Shown: positions 45,078 to 55,417, counted from the first letter of the stretch. The stretch: DNA of 64,000 nt from Burkholderia glumae LMG 2196 = ATCC 33617 (GCF_000960995.1 NZ_CP009435.1:2666001-2730000), one strand, 5' to 3'. Numbers and translations: made by a program. Notes: generated from the letters alone by a model not told the origin.

Positions 45078-45682
45078 CGTGCCGCCTCCGCGTCCGCCGA
45101 GCCTGCGCCGGCAGGCGCCCCGCCGTCGTGCGCCGCGATCAGGCGGGCGGCTCCGTGCAGATCGGCCGCGCGGGCGGTGGGCACGCGCAACGCGCCGGGC
45201 AGCCACTCGGTCTCGTGGCCGTTGTCGAGCAGCACGGTGCGGCAGCCGGCGCGGTTGCCCGCTTCCACGTCGTCGAGGATGTCGCCGACGAACCAGCTGC
45301 GCGCGAGGTCTAGCCCATGCTCGCGCGCGGCCTGCAGCAGCATGCCGGGCGCCGGCTTGCGGCAGCCGCAGGCGCGCGCGTAGGCGGCGACGCTGCCGCG
45401 CGGGTGATGCGGGCACCAGTACGCACCGGCCAGGGTCGCGCCGCACTCGGCGAACATCGCGCGCAGCCGCGCGGCGACCGCGTCGAGCGCATCGGGCGCG
45501 AATCGCCCGAGCGCGACGCCCGACTGGTTGCTGACGACGATCAGCGCGACGCGGCGCGCGGCCAGCAGCGTCAGCGCCGCGCGCGCGCCCGGCGCGAAGC
45601 GCATGCGCGCCGGATCGACGTTGTAGGGAACGTCGTCGAGCAGGGTGCCGTCCTTGTCGAGAAACACGGCGGTCGAGTTCAT
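45074..45682 (-). CDS. gmhB: HAD-IIIA phosphatase, GmhB-like (heptose 1,7-bisphosphate 7-phosphatase)
   Basis: 202 aa. HAD motif I is 'VFLDKDGTLL', motif II 'VVSNQSGVALG', motif III/IV 'CRKPAPGMLLQAA...SWFVGDILDDVEAG'. The zinc loop 'YWCPHHP...CGCRKP' is specific to GmhB-type enzymes. It should dephosphorylate D-glycero-manno-heptose bisphosphate or a similar sugar bisphosphate for NDP-heptose supply. A TTG at 45736 would create a 4-bp overlap with the upstream gene, as elsewhere in this operon; the ATG was preferred because it begins at the conserved domain. Confidence 0.82.
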   Translation of the reverse strand: MNSTAVFLDKDGTLLDDVPYNVDPARMRFAPGARAALTLLAARRVALIVVSNQSGVALGRFAPDALDAVAARLRAMFAECGATLAGAYWCPHHPRGSVAAYARACGCRKPAPGMLLQAAREHGLDLARSWFVGDILDDVEAGNRAGCRTVLLDNGHETEWLPGALRVPTARAADLHGAARLIAAHDGGAPAGAGSADAEAAR

Positions 45683-45732
45683 GGGCGTCGGGTGGCGAGC
45701 GTCGGGGAAGGGAGGAAGCCGCGGCACGGCGT

Positions 45733-47022
45733 TCAACCGGCCGAGGCGCGGGCCGCGGCGCGCGCGGCCGGCGCCACCGGTGCCGCCTGTTGCGGCGCGA
45801 GGCGGGCGACGCGCGCGTAGATCCGCGCGAGCGCGTCGCCGACGCCCCGCCAGGTGAATTCCGCGCGCGCGCGGGCGAGCCCGGCCGCGCCCATGCGCCG
45901 CGCGAGCGCGCGATCGGCGCGCAACTGCGCCAGCCGCGCGGCGAGCGCGGCGGGGTCGCGCGGCGGCACCAGGAAGCCCGTCACGCCGTCGGCCACCGAA
46001 TGGCGGATGCCGCCCACGTCCGCGCCGATCACCGGCGTGGCGCAGGCCATCGCCTCCACCGGCGTGATGCCGAACGGCTCGTACCAGGGCGTGGTCACGA
46101 ACACGTCGGCGGCGCTGTAGAAGTAGCGCAGATCCGCGCGTCCGCGGCGGCCGAGGAAGCGGGTCAGGTCGGCCACGCCGGCCTCGCGCGCGACGCCGCG
46201 CAGCCGCGCGATCTCGGGCGTGGCCTGCTCGTTGGGCGCATCCGAGTTGCCGCCCACCACCATCAGCCGCGCCTCGGCGCGATGCTCCCGGCGCAGCACG
46301 CCCACGCCGCGGATCACGTTGTCGATGCCCTTGCGCTGCACGAGCCGGCCCAACTGCAGCACGACGAATTCGTCATGGCGCCAGCCGAGCGCGTCGCGCG
46401 CGGCGGCGCGCTCGAGCGGATGGAACTCGGCGGCGTCGAAGCCGCACGGCACGATCTCGATGCGCGCCGCGTCGGCGCGATAGTGTTCGAGCAGGTCGGA
46501 CCGATCCTGCGGGCATTCGGCGACGACGCGGTCCGAGCCGGCTACCAGCGCCTCCTCGATCGCGAAGCGCGCGTCGGGAAAGCCGTCGTCGGCGCCCTGA
46601 TGGAGCCGGCGCACGCGGCCGAGCGCATGGAAGGTGGTGACCAGCGGGATGCCGAGCGCGGCCTTCACCTTCAGCGCGGCCAGGCCCGACATGAAGAAGT
46701 TCGCGTGCATCACCTGATACGGCTCGGGCTCGTGCCGGAAGAACGCGATCAGGAATGCGGCGAATTCATCCATGAACGGCAGCAGCTGCTCCTTCGGCAG
46801 CTGCTTCGGCGGGCCTGCGGGCACGTGGATCACGCGCGCGCCGTCCATGTTCGAGATGCGCGGCAGCAGCGAGCGGTCGCGCCGCGTGAAGACGTCCACG
46901 CGGTGACCCGCCTCCACGAGCTGCCGCGCCACGTTCGCGACATAGATGTTCTGTCCGCCGCTGTCCACGCCGCCGGCCATGGCCAGCGGCGAGGCATGTT
47001 CACTGATGAGCGCTATTTTCAT
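45733..47022 (-). CDS. Glycosyltransferase family 4 (sucrose-synthase-like GT-B)
   Basis: 429 aa. It opens 'IALISEHASPLAMAGGVDSGGQNIYVANVARQL', as in GT4 enzymes related to sucrose-phosphate synthase and MshA, has 'VVLQLGRLVQRKGIDNVIRGV' and the C-terminal 'WYEPFGITPVEAMACATPVIGADVGGI' donor site. AAAGGA precedes the ATG. First gene of the long leftward run, 218 bp downstream of the palindrome at 47240. It may carry out an early glycosyl transfer in the pathway. Confidence 0.9.
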   Translation of the reverse strand: MKIALISEHASPLAMAGGVDSGGQNIYVANVARQLVEAGHRVDVFTRRDRSLLPRISNMDGARVIHVPAGPPKQLPKEQLLPFMDEFAAFLIAFFRHEPEPYQVMHANFFMSGLAALKVKAALGIPLVTTFHALGRVRRLHQGADDGFPDARFAIEEALVAGSDRVVAECPQDRSDLLEHYRADAARIEIVPCGFDAAEFHPLERAAARDALGWRHDEFVVLQLGRLVQRKGIDNVIRGVGVLRREHRAEARLMVVGGNSDAPNEQATPEIARLRGVAREAGVADLTRFLGRRGRADLRYFYSAADVFVTTPWYEPFGITPVEAMACATPVIGADVGGIRHSVADGVTGFLVPPRDPAALAARLAQLRADRALARRMGAAGLARARAEFTWRGVGDALARIYARVARLAPQQAAPVAPAARAAARASAG

Positions 47023-47529
47023 GACGATCCTTTGCGGGGTTCGATGAAGGGGGGACGGTCGGCGACGGCGCCGATCCCTGCCCTTGGGGGGGAGCACGGG
47101 TGAGGCGGCGTCACTGCCGTTCGAGCATGGGCCGTGCCCAGTTGGGCGACCGGCGCCGCGAGGCGCTTCGAGACACTGGCGAAACGCTTGATGGGCGGGC
47201 GTGACAGGCCGCGATGGCGGGGGGGCTTGCCACGGTTTTTTACAAACGCTTGTAACGCAGCAGCGCAGCGAAATCGTCCGGAGTCCGATCTATCGAAGGC
47301 GTGTGAAAACGGCCGGAACGGCCTCGTGCGGCGGCCCCGGGGCGGCGGCTCGGGCGGGCAGCCGGGCCTGGCGTGCCGTTTGCTCGGCTCCTGAGAGGTG
47401 CGTGCGATGGCGCATGCAGGCGGTGCGCGACGGCAGCGGCGGGCCGATGCGCCGCCGCCGATTCGCCGTCGCCGCTTGCGACCGCCGTTCATCACCGCGC
47501 CCCACGCGCGGGCCCAAGCCGGGAGTCCG
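47023..47529. other. Divergent control region between the leftward glycan operon and the ABC fusion gene
   Basis: 507 bp with no supportable gene. It holds the palindrome at 47240-47255, which is followed by sequence of ordinary composition. Both flanking units start here. Confidence 0.6.
47240..47255. promoter_or_regulatory. Palindromic operator candidate, copy 2
   Basis: TTACAAACGCTTGTAA; its reverse complement TTACAAGCGTTTGTAA matches the 29929 site at 15 of 16 positions. A run of six T precedes it, as would fit a promoter. Location between divergent operons suggests one regulator for both directions. Confidence 0.6.
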
Positions 47530-50199
47530 ATGCAGAATGCCGCCGCACCGCCACGCTCACGCCTGACCGGCCGGATCGCCGGCGAGCTCGCGCGCGCCGT
47601 GTGGCGCCACCGCCGGCCGACCGTGCTCGCGTTCTCGCTGCTGGTGGCGGCCAGGCTCGCCATCGTGCTGATTCCGCTGGTGCTCAAGCAGATCGTCGAC
47701 GAGCTCGGCCGCGACACTTCCCGCGCGCTGTTTCCGGTGTTCCTGGTGCTGGCCTACGCGCTGCTGCGCTTCCTCGGCGACGCGCTCAACGAGGCGCGCG
47801 ACGTGGTGTTCAGCGGCGTCGCGCAGCACACCGTGGCCGACTTCACCGAGCGCACCTTCGCGCATCTGCATCGGATGGGCGCGCGTTTCCACGCGCGGCG
47901 CGAGACGGGCGGCATCGTGCGCGACGTGCAGAAGGGCGCCGACGGCATCGGCTTCCTGCTCGGCACCGCGCTGTTCGCGATCGTGCCGACGCTGCTCGAG
48001 ATCGCCGCGATCGCGGCGATCATGGTGCGCGGCTACCCCCGCGCGTTCCTGTTCGTGCTGGTCGCGACCTTCGCGGGCTACGCGGCCTGGACCCTGGTCT
48101 TCACGCGCCGGCGCGTGGCGTACCAGCGCGCGGTGAACCGCATCGAGGCGCAGTCGGACGGCCGGCTGGTGGACAGCCTGCTCAACTACGACACCGTCAA
48201 GTATTTCGCCACCGAACCTACCGAGACGCGGCGGCTGCGCGACCTGCTCGACCAGTGGATCGCCGCGCGGCTGGCCAACCAGCGCGCGTTGAGCGCGCTG
48301 CACGTGGGACAGAGCGCCGTGATCGCGCTCGGCATCGCGGCGATCATGCTGCTGGCCGCGCAGCGCGTGGTGGCCGGTGCCCTGAGCGTGGGCGACCTGA
48401 TCCTCGTGAACGCTTACCTGATCCAGGCCTGCGCGCCGCTGAACGCGCTCGGCTTCGTGTTTCGCGAGACCAACGACGCGCTCGTCAACGTCGAGCGCAT
48501 GTTTGCGATCCTCGACACGCAGGGCCGCGTGGGCGAGGACCTGGACCATCCCGCCGCGCGCGCGCTGGTGGTCGGCGCCGGCCACATCGAATTCGACGCG
48601 GTCGAGTTCGGCTACGAGCCGGCGCGGCCGATCCTGCGCGGCGTCACGTTCCACGCCTATCCGGGCCGGACGCTGGCGGTGGTGGGCGGCAGCGGCTCGG
48701 GCAAGTCCACGCTCGTCAAGCTGCTGTTCCGGCTCTACCAGCCCGGCGCCGGGGCGATCCGCATCGACGGGCAGGACCTCGGCGGCGTGACCCAGCACAG
48801 CCTGCGCGAGGCGATCGGCATCGTGCCGCAGGATACCGTGCTGTTCAACGAGACGATCGCCTACAACATCGCCTACGGGCGCGCCTCGGCCACGCGCGCC
48901 GACGTCGTGCGCGCCGCGCGCGCGGCCCAGCTCGACGCGTTCGTCGAGCGCTTGCCCGACCACTACGACACGCGCGTGGGGGAGCGCGGCGTGCGGCTGT
49001 CGGGGGGCGAGCGGCAGCGCATCGCGATCGCGCGCGCGATCCTCAAGGACCCGCGCATCATCGTGTTCGACGAGGCAACTTCTGCGCTCGACACGCGCAC
49101 CGAGCGCGCGATCCAGACCGAGCTGGCGCGGCTGGCCGAGGGGCGCACCTCGATCGTGGTCGCGCACCGGCTCTCGACCGTGGTGGACGCCGACTGGATT
49201 CTCGTCATGGAGCACGGCAGCGTGGTGGAGCAGGGCACGCACCGCGAACTGCTGGCGCGCGACGGCGTGTATGCGCGGATGTGGTCGCTGCAATGGCAGC
49301 AGGGCGAGCTCGAGCACGCGCAGCGCAGGCTGACCGCCCAGTCGGTCAGCATCGCCGCGCTGGCCGCGGGCGTGATCGACGCGCTGCATGACGAGCTCGC
49401 GGCACGGCGCGCGAGCATGTGCGCCGAGCTCGGCGAGCGCGACCTGCGCGTGACGGGCGACCCGGGCGTGCTGCTGCCGCTCGTCGCCGAGCTGTGCCGT
49501 ACCGAGCTCGCGCGGGCGCGCCCCGGCGAGCGCATCACGCTGCGCGTGGCGCGCCATCAGAACCATGCCTGGGTCAGCGTGCACGGCATGGACGAGCGGC
49601 CCGCCGAGCTTTCGCAGGCGCTCGCGCAATGGCTGGAAGGCGCGCTCACGGCCGCGGGCGGCCATTTCACGCTCACCCCGTTGAACGGCAGGCTGGCCTA
49701 CGTGGCGATGCTGCCGCTGCGCCCGCTGGCCGACGGCGAGCCCGATGCATCACGGCCGGCCGCCGCCGGCGAGCCGCTGCTGCACGGCTGCCGCGTGCTG
49801 GCCGTGGACGACCAGGAAGCCGCGCGTGACGCGCTGGAGGCGGTGCTGCTTGCCCACGGCGCGCGCGTGAAGCTGGCGGCGGCGGGCGACGAGGTGCTCG
49901 GCTGGCTCGAGCAGGCCGGCGCCGCGGATTGGCCGCAGGTGCTGCTCTGCGACATCGTGCTGGCCGGCGAGGACGGCTACGAGGTGCTGCGCCGCGTGCG
50001 CGCGCTGGAGGACGCGCGCGAGCTGCCGGCCGATGCGCGGCTGCCGGCCATCGCGTTGACCGGGCACCTCGACGAGCAAGACCGCATGCGCTCGCAGCAG
50101 GCCGGGTTCGCGGTCCACTTGAGCAAGCCGGTGGAGCCGGCTCGGCTGATCGCCGAGATCGCCGCGCTCGCGAAAGGCGCTGACCGGCTCAGGAACTGA
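47530..50199 (+). CDS. ABC exporter fused to a degenerate histidine-kinase ATPase domain and a receiver domain
   Basis: 889 aa. Residues 15-320 are a six-helix ABC transmembrane domain like Atm1/heavy-metal tolerance exporters. The nucleotide-binding domain has Walker A GGSGSGKST (Lys392), signature LSGGERQ (490-496), Walker B Asp514-Glu515 and the switch His in VVAHRLST. Residues about 610-745 follow the strand order of a HATPase_c domain ('VTGDPGVLLPLVAELCRTEL', 'RITLRVARHQNHAWVSV') but lack N and G boxes. Residues 755-880 are a full receiver: Asp760-Asp761, Asp808 and Lys866. No His-containing DHp domain is evident. Such a fusion would put substrate export under phosphorelay control. GGGAG precedes the ATG. 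Confidence 0.9.
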   Translation: MQNAAAPPRSRLTGRIAGELARAVWRHRRPTVLAFSLLVAARLAIVLIPLVLKQIVDELGRDTSRALFPVFLVLAYALLRFLGDALNEARDVVFSGVAQHTVADFTERTFAHLHRMGARFHARRETGGIVRDVQKGADGIGFLLGTALFAIVPTLLEIAAIAAIMVRGYPRAFLFVLVATFAGYAAWTLVFTRRRVAYQRAVNRIEAQSDGRLVDSLLNYDTVKYFATEPTETRRLRDLLDQWIAARLANQRALSALHVGQSAVIALGIAAIMLLAAQRVVAGALSVGDLILVNAYLIQACAPLNALGFVFRETNDALVNVERMFAILDTQGRVGEDLDHPAARALVVGAGHIEFDAVEFGYEPARPILRGVTFHAYPGRTLAVVGGSGSGKSTLVKLLFRLYQPGAGAIRIDGQDLGGVTQHSLREAIGIVPQDTVLFNETIAYNIAYGRASATRADVVRAARAAQLDAFVERLPDHYDTRVGERGVRLSGGERQRIAIARAILKDPRIIVFDEATSALDTRTERAIQTELARLAEGRTSIVVAHRLSTVVDADWILVMEHGSVVEQGTHRELLARDGVYARMWSLQWQQGELEHAQRRLTAQSVSIAALAAGVIDALHDELAARRASMCAELGERDLRVTGDPGVLLPLVAELCRTELARARPGERITLRVARHQNHAWVSVHGMDERPAELSQALAQWLEGALTAAGGHFTLTPLNGRLAYVAMLPLRPLADGEPDASRPAAAGEPLLHGCRVLAVDDQEAARDALEAVLLAHGARVKLAAAGDEVLGWLEQAGAADWPQVLLCDIVLAGEDGYEVLRRVRALEDARELPADARLPAIALTGHLDEQDRMRSQQAGFAVHLSKPVEPARLIAEIAALAKGADRLRN

Positions 50200-51196
50200 C
50201 GTCGACCTTGCCGGCCGGCTGCCGTGTCGCCGCTTCGGCCTCGGCCGCGGCTTTCGCCCTCGCCACCGCCGCGGCGGGCGCGGGCGCGGCGTGGCGCCGC
50301 TCGGCCTGCGCCACGCGCCGGCGCAGCGCCACCAGGCTCGGCGGCACCACCCTGCGGCGCGGCAGAATCCACGCGAGCCCGCCCAGCAGCGCGATGCCGT
50401 CGCGCAACAGGCGGCCCTCGCGCGCGAAGGTGGCGAGGGCGCGCAGCGTGGCGCGGCAGGCCTCGGGCCAGGGCAGGCGCAGCCAGCCGACCCAGGCGGC
50501 GTTGCGTGCCAGCATGCGTCGGCGCAGGCTGCTGTCGCGCTGCGCCGACGGATGATGATGCACGGTGAGCTGCTCGCAGTAGACGATCGCGTGGCCGTCG
50601 GCGAGCACGTCGAGCGCGACCAGTTCCTCCTCGCCGCCGATGAACAGCCTCGGCTCGTAGCCCCCGACGCGGCGGAACAGGGCCGTGCGGAACACGCAGG
50701 CGCCCGCCATGTAGCCCACCAGCGCGGGGCCGGGCAGGCCGTCGCTGCCGAGCGGGCTGGCGCGCATCGCCAGGCAGGTGGGATCGGCGGCGGCCGCGTC
50801 GCCCACCACCACGCGCGCGCTCAGCACACCGACCTTCGGCCAGGCGTCGAGCACCTGCACGGCGCGCGCGAGCGCGCCCGGCTCCCACCAGGTGTCGTCG
50901 TCGCAGAACGCGACATAGTCGGTCGCCACGCAGGCCGCCGCCAGGTTGCGTCCGGCGGCGCCGCGGTTCTCGCCGCATGCCACCACGCACACCGTCGGGA
51001 ATCGCGCCTTGACGAGCGCCACCGTGTTGTCGTCGGAGCCGTTGTCCGCCACGAAGATCGGCGGGCTTTCGGGCAGTGCCAGCAGACGGCCGAGGGTGGC
51101 CGCCAGTTCGTCGGCGCGGTTCCAGGTCAGCACCACCACGGAGATGCGTTGCGCAGTCGGCATCGCTTGCATTGCTTCGATCCTCCCGAGTCTCAT
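50189..51196 (-). CDS. Glycosyltransferase family 2
   Basis: 335 aa. 'ISVVVLTWNRADELAATLGRLL', 'FVADNGSDDNT' and 'FCDDDTWWEPGAL' (DxD) are GT-A motifs; 'FRRVGGYEPRLFIGGEEEL' is the catalytic region. The C-terminal 60 residues are Ala-rich and basic. Its 3' end overlaps the convergent ABC-fusion gene by 11 bp. Coupled to the deacetylase gene upstream by a 4-bp overlap, it forms the second GT2/PIG-L pair of this window. In-frame Met at 51172 and 51163 are alternative starts. Confidence 0.88.
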   Translation of the reverse strand: MRLGRIEAMQAMPTAQRISVVVLTWNRADELAATLGRLLALPESPPIFVADNGSDDNTVALVKARFPTVCVVACGENRGAAGRNLAAACVATDYVAFCDDDTWWEPGALARAVQVLDAWPKVGVLSARVVVGDAAAADPTCLAMRASPLGSDGLPGPALVGYMAGACVFRTALFRRVGGYEPRLFIGGEEELVALDVLADGHAIVYCEQLTVHHHPSAQRDSSLRRRMLARNAAWVGWLRLPWPEACRATLRALATFAREGRLLRDGIALLGGLAWILPRRRVVPPSLVALRRRVAQAERRHAAPAPAAAVARAKAAAEAEAATRQPAGKVDVSS

Positions 51197-51975
51197 GACG
51201 GTTGAGTCGTGCGGGCGTCCGGCGCGGGGCGCGCGGCGCCGGGCTCGCCGTTCGCGGCGATGGCGGCCGCCTCGCGAACGCGCCAGTAACGCTCGGCGGC
51301 GTGCAGGTTGGCCTGACCGTCGGGACCGAACGCGTGGAGCTGGCTGCGATAGGCCGCGATCGCGGCCGGCTTCAGCCGGCCGAGCCGCGGGTCGCCGTTG
51401 GCGCTCGCCAGCTCGGCCCGCTCCACTCGGCAACGGTTCGCCGCGAGCAGCGCCAGGCGCGCCTCGACGAGGCCGTCCATCATGCGATACGGCACGTCTT
51501 CATAGGCGTAGACGGCCGCCGGCGCGTCGCCGGATGCCTGCTGGCGCAGCGCGGCGAGGCAGGCGAGCATGGCGTCGGCCACCAGCGTGTGATCGGAATG
51601 GAACAGCCCGAGCGGCATCAGCAGCAAATCCGGGCGGACCGCGGCGAGCGTGTGGCGCAGCGCCGTGTGCAGCCGCTCGCGATCGGGCGGCGACGCGTAC
51701 TGGGCGTCGCAGAACGGCAGGTGCAGCGCACACGCGCCGAGCCGTGCCAGCGCCTGCCGGTCCTCCTGCCTGCGCGCGCGCATGGCCTCGAAAGCGTCGG
51801 CAAACCCCGAGGCACGATCCCAGTCCGTCGCCATGTTCCGTTCCGGCGGCGCGCTCAGGACCGTGCAGACGGTCGCGCCGGGATGCCGCGCCAGCACGTG
51901 GCCGCAACTGAGCACGGCGTCGTCCAGATGCGGAGAGACGACGAGCAGGCGACCTTCGGTGGCGGTTCGCCTCAT
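51193..51975 (-). CDS. PIG-L family deacetylase, second copy
   Basis: 260 aa. '[23 protein letters not shown]' carries the HxDD zinc site; '[15 protein letters not shown]' carries the third zinc ligand His. It lacks the basic N-terminal arm of the copy at 31.5 kb. C-terminal '[14 protein letters not shown]' is shared by both, so they are true paralogues. It overlaps the GT2 gene and the SDR gene (ATGA-type) and is thus in an SDR-PIG-L-GT2 operon. Confidence 0.88.
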   Translation of the reverse strand: MRRTATEGRLLVVSPHLDDAVLSCGHVLARHPGATVCTVLSAPPERNMATDWDRASGFADAFEAMRARRQEDRQALARLGACALHLPFCDAQYASPPDRERLHTALRHTLAAVRPDLLLMPLGLFHSDHTLVADAMLACLAALRQQASGDAPAAVYAYEDVPYRMMDGLVEARLALLAANRCRVERAELASANGDPRLGRLKPAAIAAYRSQLHAFGPDGQANLHAAERYWRVREAAAIAANGEPGAARPAPDARTTQPS

Positions 51976-52874
51976 GGCAGGTGGTGGCCGCCCGTGACGC
52001 CGTAGATCTCGCCGGTGACGAAGCTGGACTCCTGGGAGGCCAGCAGCACGTAGACGGGCGCGAGTTCGGCCGGCTGGCCGGGGCGCTTCATCGGCGTCTC
52101 GGAGCCGAACACCTCGACCTTTTCCTGGGGCTGGCCGCCGCTGGGCTGCAGGGGCGTCCAGACCGGCCCGGGCGCCACGGCGTTCACGCGCACGCCGCGG
52201 CCGGCCACCTGCTTGGCGAAGGCGTGGGTGAAGGCGGTGATGGCGGCCTTGGTGGCGGCGTAGTCGAGCAGGCCGGGGCTGGGCTGGTAGCTCTGGATCG
52301 AGGTGGTGTTGATGATGCTGGCGCCGGGCGGCAGGTGCGGCAGCGCGGCCTTGCAAAGCCAGAACATGGCGAACACGTTGGTGCGGAAGGTGGCTTCCAG
52401 CTGCGCGGTGGTGAGCTCGGCGATCTGCTCGACGTAGACCTGCTTGCCGGCGACGTTGACGAGGATGTCGAGGCCGCCGAGGCCCTCGACGGCGTCGGCG
52501 ACGAGCTGCTGGCAGAACGATTCGTCGGCGATGTCGCCGGGCAGCGCGAGTGCCTGGCGGCCGGCGTCCTCGACGAGGGCGAGCACCTCGCGGGCATCGG
52601 CTTGCTCGCTGTGTAAATAGTTCAGGGCGAGATTGGCGCCTTCGCGTGCGAAGGCGATCGCCACGGCGCGGCCGATGCCGCTGTCGGCGCCGGTGATCAG
52701 CGCGCGCCGGCCGCTCAGGCGGCCCATGCCGCGATAGGAGGTTTCGCCGTGGTCGGGGCGCGGGCGCATCTGGCCGGCCAGGCCCGGAGCGGGCTGGGGC
52801 TGCTTGTCGAAGTCGGGACGCGGGTATTGCGTGAGCGGGTCACGCATCGTGGTTTGATCGAATTCACCGGGCAT
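51972..52874 (-). CDS. Stress-type SDR oxidoreductase (YhdF/YtaG group)
   Basis: 300 aa. A 50-residue N-terminal arm rich in Pro and Gln precedes the SDR domain, as in general-stress proteins such as Bacillus GsiB-region YhdF and GspD39-like enzymes. TGADSGIG at 61-68, NVAG at 140-143, Ser192 and Tyr205xxxLys209. Such enzymes are often called glucose 1-dehydrogenase-like, but substrates are unknown. First gene of the SDR-PIG-L-GT2 unit, downstream of the FdhA-like gene by 121 bp. Confidence 0.86.
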   Translation of the reverse strand: MPGEFDQTTMRDPLTQYPRPDFDKQPQPAPGLAGQMRPRPDHGETSYRGMGRLSGRRALITGADSGIGRAVAIAFAREGANLALNYLHSEQADAREVLALVEDAGRQALALPGDIADESFCQQLVADAVEGLGGLDILVNVAGKQVYVEQIAELTTAQLEATFRTNVFAMFWLCKAALPHLPPGASIINTTSIQSYQPSPGLLDYAATKAAITAFTHAFAKQVAGRGVRVNAVAPGPVWTPLQPSGGQPQEKVEVFGSETPMKRPGQPAELAPVYVLLASQESSFVTGEIYGVTGGHHLP

Positions 52875-52995
52875 GGGGGAGCTCCTTTTCGTGGATGGGA
52901 CGACGGGCCTGCAGGCCCGCGGATCCCCGTTTTCAGCAAGCGCCGTGCCGCGCGCGCCGGCTCGGCGATGCGCCGGCAGCGCGCGCCCGGATGCG

Positions 52996-54132
52996 CTAGG
53001 CGGCCGCCTTCAACACCACCTTGGTCCAGCCTTCGTCGCGCGCATCGAAGTGCCGGTAGCCTTCGGGCGCGCGCGTCAGCGGCAGCTCGTGCGAGACGAT
53101 CTGCGAAGGCCGGGCGCGCCCGGCCGCGATCAGGTCGCGCAGCTTGCGGTTGTAGGCCTTGACGTTCGCCTGACCGGTGGCGATGCGCTGCCCCTTCATC
53201 CAGAACGAGCCGAAGTCGAAAGCGAGCTTGCCCTCGCGCGCCAGCGCGTCCGGTGAATGAGGGTCCTCGGCGACGAACACCCCCACCACGCCGATGCCGC
53301 CGGTGGGCCGTACCGATTTCACGAGCGCGTTCATGGTGGCGTGCGGGACCTCGCGGCCGTGGCAGCTGCACTGGTAGCCCACGCATTCGCAGCCGCGGTC
53401 GGCGCCTTCGCCGCCGGTCAGTTCGAGCACGCGCTCCACGGCACCGCCGTCCGAGTCGTCGATCGCGATCGCGCCGAGCCGTTCCGCCAGCGCGAGCCGG
53501 TCGGCATGGGTGTCCACCACCATGATCCGGCTCGCGCCGCGCAGTTGCGCCGACATGGCCGCCATCAGCCCGACCGGGCCGGCGCCGTAGATCACCACGC
53601 TGTCGCCGGCCTCCAGGCCCGCCAGCTGCGTCGCGTGATAGCCGGTCGGAAAGATGTCCGAGAGCATCACGTAGTCGTTTTCCTTTTCCTCGGCATCGGG
53701 CGGCAGCAACAGGCAGTTGAAGTCGCCGAACGGCACGCGCAGCAGCTCCGCCTGGCCGCCGCTGTAAGGGCCCATGCCGGCGAAGCCGTAAGCGGCCCCG
53801 GCGGTGCCGGGGTTTGCCGTCAGGCAAAAGCCGGTCAGCCCGCGCTCGCAGTTCTTGCAGAAGCCGCAGCCGATGTTGAACGGCAGGCAGACGCGGTCGC
53901 CCACCTTGATGCGCTCGACGCCGCGGCCGGCCTCCACCACCACGCCCAGGTTCTCGTGGCCGAGGATGCGGCCCGGTTCCATGTTGGTCCTGCCTTCGTA
54001 CATGTGCAGATCCGATCCGCAGATGTTGGTGGTGGTGATCTTGACCAGCACGTCGGTGGGTTTTTCGATGCGCGCATCGGGCATGTCGAGGATTTCGACC
54101 TGCTTGGGACCTTGGTAGACCAGTGCTTTCAT
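52996..54132 (-). CDS. Glutathione-independent formaldehyde dehydrogenase-like zinc enzyme
   Basis: 378 aa. Catalytic zinc ligands Cys38 ('NICGSDLH') and His59-Glu60 (GHENLG); structural zinc Cys89, 92, 95 and 103; NAD loop '[10 protein letters not shown]'; and the family-specific '[21 protein letters not shown]' insertion. These enzymes oxidise formaldehyde or other small aldehydes, or act as dismutases with bound NAD. GGAG upstream of the ATG. Divergent from the quinone oxidoreductase gene. Confidence 0.9.
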   Translation of the reverse strand: MKALVYQGPKQVEILDMPDARIEKPTDVLVKITTTNICGSDLHMYEGRTNMEPGRILGHENLGVVVEAGRGVERIKVGDRVCLPFNIGCGFCKNCERGLTGFCLTANPGTAGAAYGFAGMGPYSGGQAELLRVPFGDFNCLLLPPDAEEKENDYVMLSDIFPTGYHATQLAGLEAGDSVVIYGAGPVGLMAAMSAQLRGASRIMVVDTHADRLALAERLGAIAIDDSDGGAVERVLELTGGEGADRGCECVGYQCSCHGREVPHATMNALVKSVRPTGGIGVVGVFVAEDPHSPDALAREGKLAFDFGSFWMKGQRIATGQANVKAYNRKLRDLIAAGRARPSQIVSHELPLTRAPEGYRHFDARDEGWTKVVLKAAA

Positions 54133-54478
54133 CACGACTCCGGAAAAGGGGAAAGAGGGCGGCCGCCCGGTGGGCGCCGTACGTGTCCACCTAGCACGGT
54201 GCATGCCGCGAAACGGGCATCGCAGCCGGGCCGCCATTTCGTGCGCGGCGCTACCGGCCCGATGCCGGGGAGAGTCGCAACCGTGCAGCTCCAGCCGTTG
54301 CGCGGCGCGGCCGGTGCCGCGCTTTTTTGCATGCTCGTGCAGTCATGCATCGCTGGCCGCAGCGCTCGCACGCCGCCGTCGAGCGGCCTCGCCGGTACGT
54401 CGCTTGCGGCTGCCCTATCGGGCGCGGTGTCCCGCGTCCCGCTCGCGTGCGTGACGCGTCATTTCCGAGGAGTTCGCG
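54133..54478. other. Divergent intergenic region between two dehydrogenase genes
   Basis: 346 bp, GC-rich, with no recognised motif or gene. Promoters for the FdhA-like and quinone oxidoreductase-like genes must lie here. Confidence 0.5.
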
Positions 54479-55417
54479 ATGGATGGGATGAAAGCATGGC
54501 GGATCCACCGTTTCGGTGGCCGCGCGGCCTTGCAGTGCGACGAGGTCGAACTGCCGGTGCCCATGCCGACCGACGTGCGGGTGCGCGTGAGCGCGGCCGG
54601 CCTGAATCCGGTCGACCTGAAAACCAGCAAGGGGCACTATCCGTTGGTGAAGGAGGACGCGCTGCCCCACACGCTTGGCCGCGATTGCGCGGGCGTGGTC
54701 GACCAGGTCGGCTCGGCCGTCACCGGCTGGCGGCCCGGCGACGAGGTGATGGGCTTTGTCGGCCAGCGCGAGGGCACCTTCGCCGGGCAGGTCTGCGTGG
54801 CCGCCGACGCGCTGGCCCGGCGTCCCGCGAAGGCGGATCTGCCGGTGGCCGGTGCGCTGCCGCTCGCCGCGCTGACGGCATGGCAGGGACTCGTCGAGCA
54901 TGGCCGGCTGATGCCTGGCCAGCGCGTGCTGATTCACGCGGCGTCGGGCGGGGTCGGCCATCTGGCGGTCCAGTTCGCGCGACGTCTGGGCGCGCACGTG
55001 ATCGCGACCGCGTCGGGCGACGGCGCCGCTTTCGTGCGCGGGCTCGGCGCCGACGAGGTAATCGATTATCGCCGGCAGCGTTTCGAGGACGTGGTGCACG
55101 ACGTCGATCTCGTCTACGACCTGTTGGGAGGCGAAACGCAGGCGCGCTCGTGGAAGGTGCTCCGCCAGGGCGGCACGCTGGTCTCGACCCTGACGCAGCC
55201 GAGCGAGGAGCGGGCGGCCCAGCATGGCGCCCGGGCGATCCGCTACCTCACGCGGCCGGACGGCGCCGCGCTGGCGCAGATCGGTGCCTGGCTCGACGAG
55301 GGGGAGGTCGCCATGACGCTCGTCGACAGTTTCGGCTTCGACGCGCTGCCCGAGGCGTTCGCGCGGCTCGAGGCCGGGCACCTGTACGGCAAGCTGGCGC
55401 TGAGGTGCGCCGCGTGA
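54479..55417 (+). CDS. Zinc-independent NADPH:quinone oxidoreductase (QOR-like)
   Basis: 312-aa medium-chain reductase without zinc ligands. 'AAGLNPVDLKTSKG' and 'LGRDCAGVVDQVGSAVTGW' open the catalytic domain, and 'ASGGVGHLAVQFARRLGAHV' is the NADPH-binding motif AxxGxxG typical of QOR/zeta-crystallin. It should reduce quinones or alpha,beta-unsaturated carbonyls. GAGGAG before the ATG. Last gene of the oxidative/aldehyde stress group. Confidence 0.9.
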   Translation: MDGMKAWRIHRFGGRAALQCDEVELPVPMPTDVRVRVSAAGLNPVDLKTSKGHYPLVKEDALPHTLGRDCAGVVDQVGSAVTGWRPGDEVMGFVGQREGTFAGQVCVAADALARRPAKADLPVAGALPLAALTAWQGLVEHGRLMPGQRVLIHAASGGVGHLAVQFARRLGAHVIATASGDGAAFVRGLGADEVIDYRRQRFEDVVHDVDLVYDLLGGETQARSWKVLRQGGTLVSTLTQPSEERAAQHGARAIRYLTRPDGAALAQIGAWLDEGEVAMTLVDSFGFDALPEAFARLEAGHLYGKLALRCAA

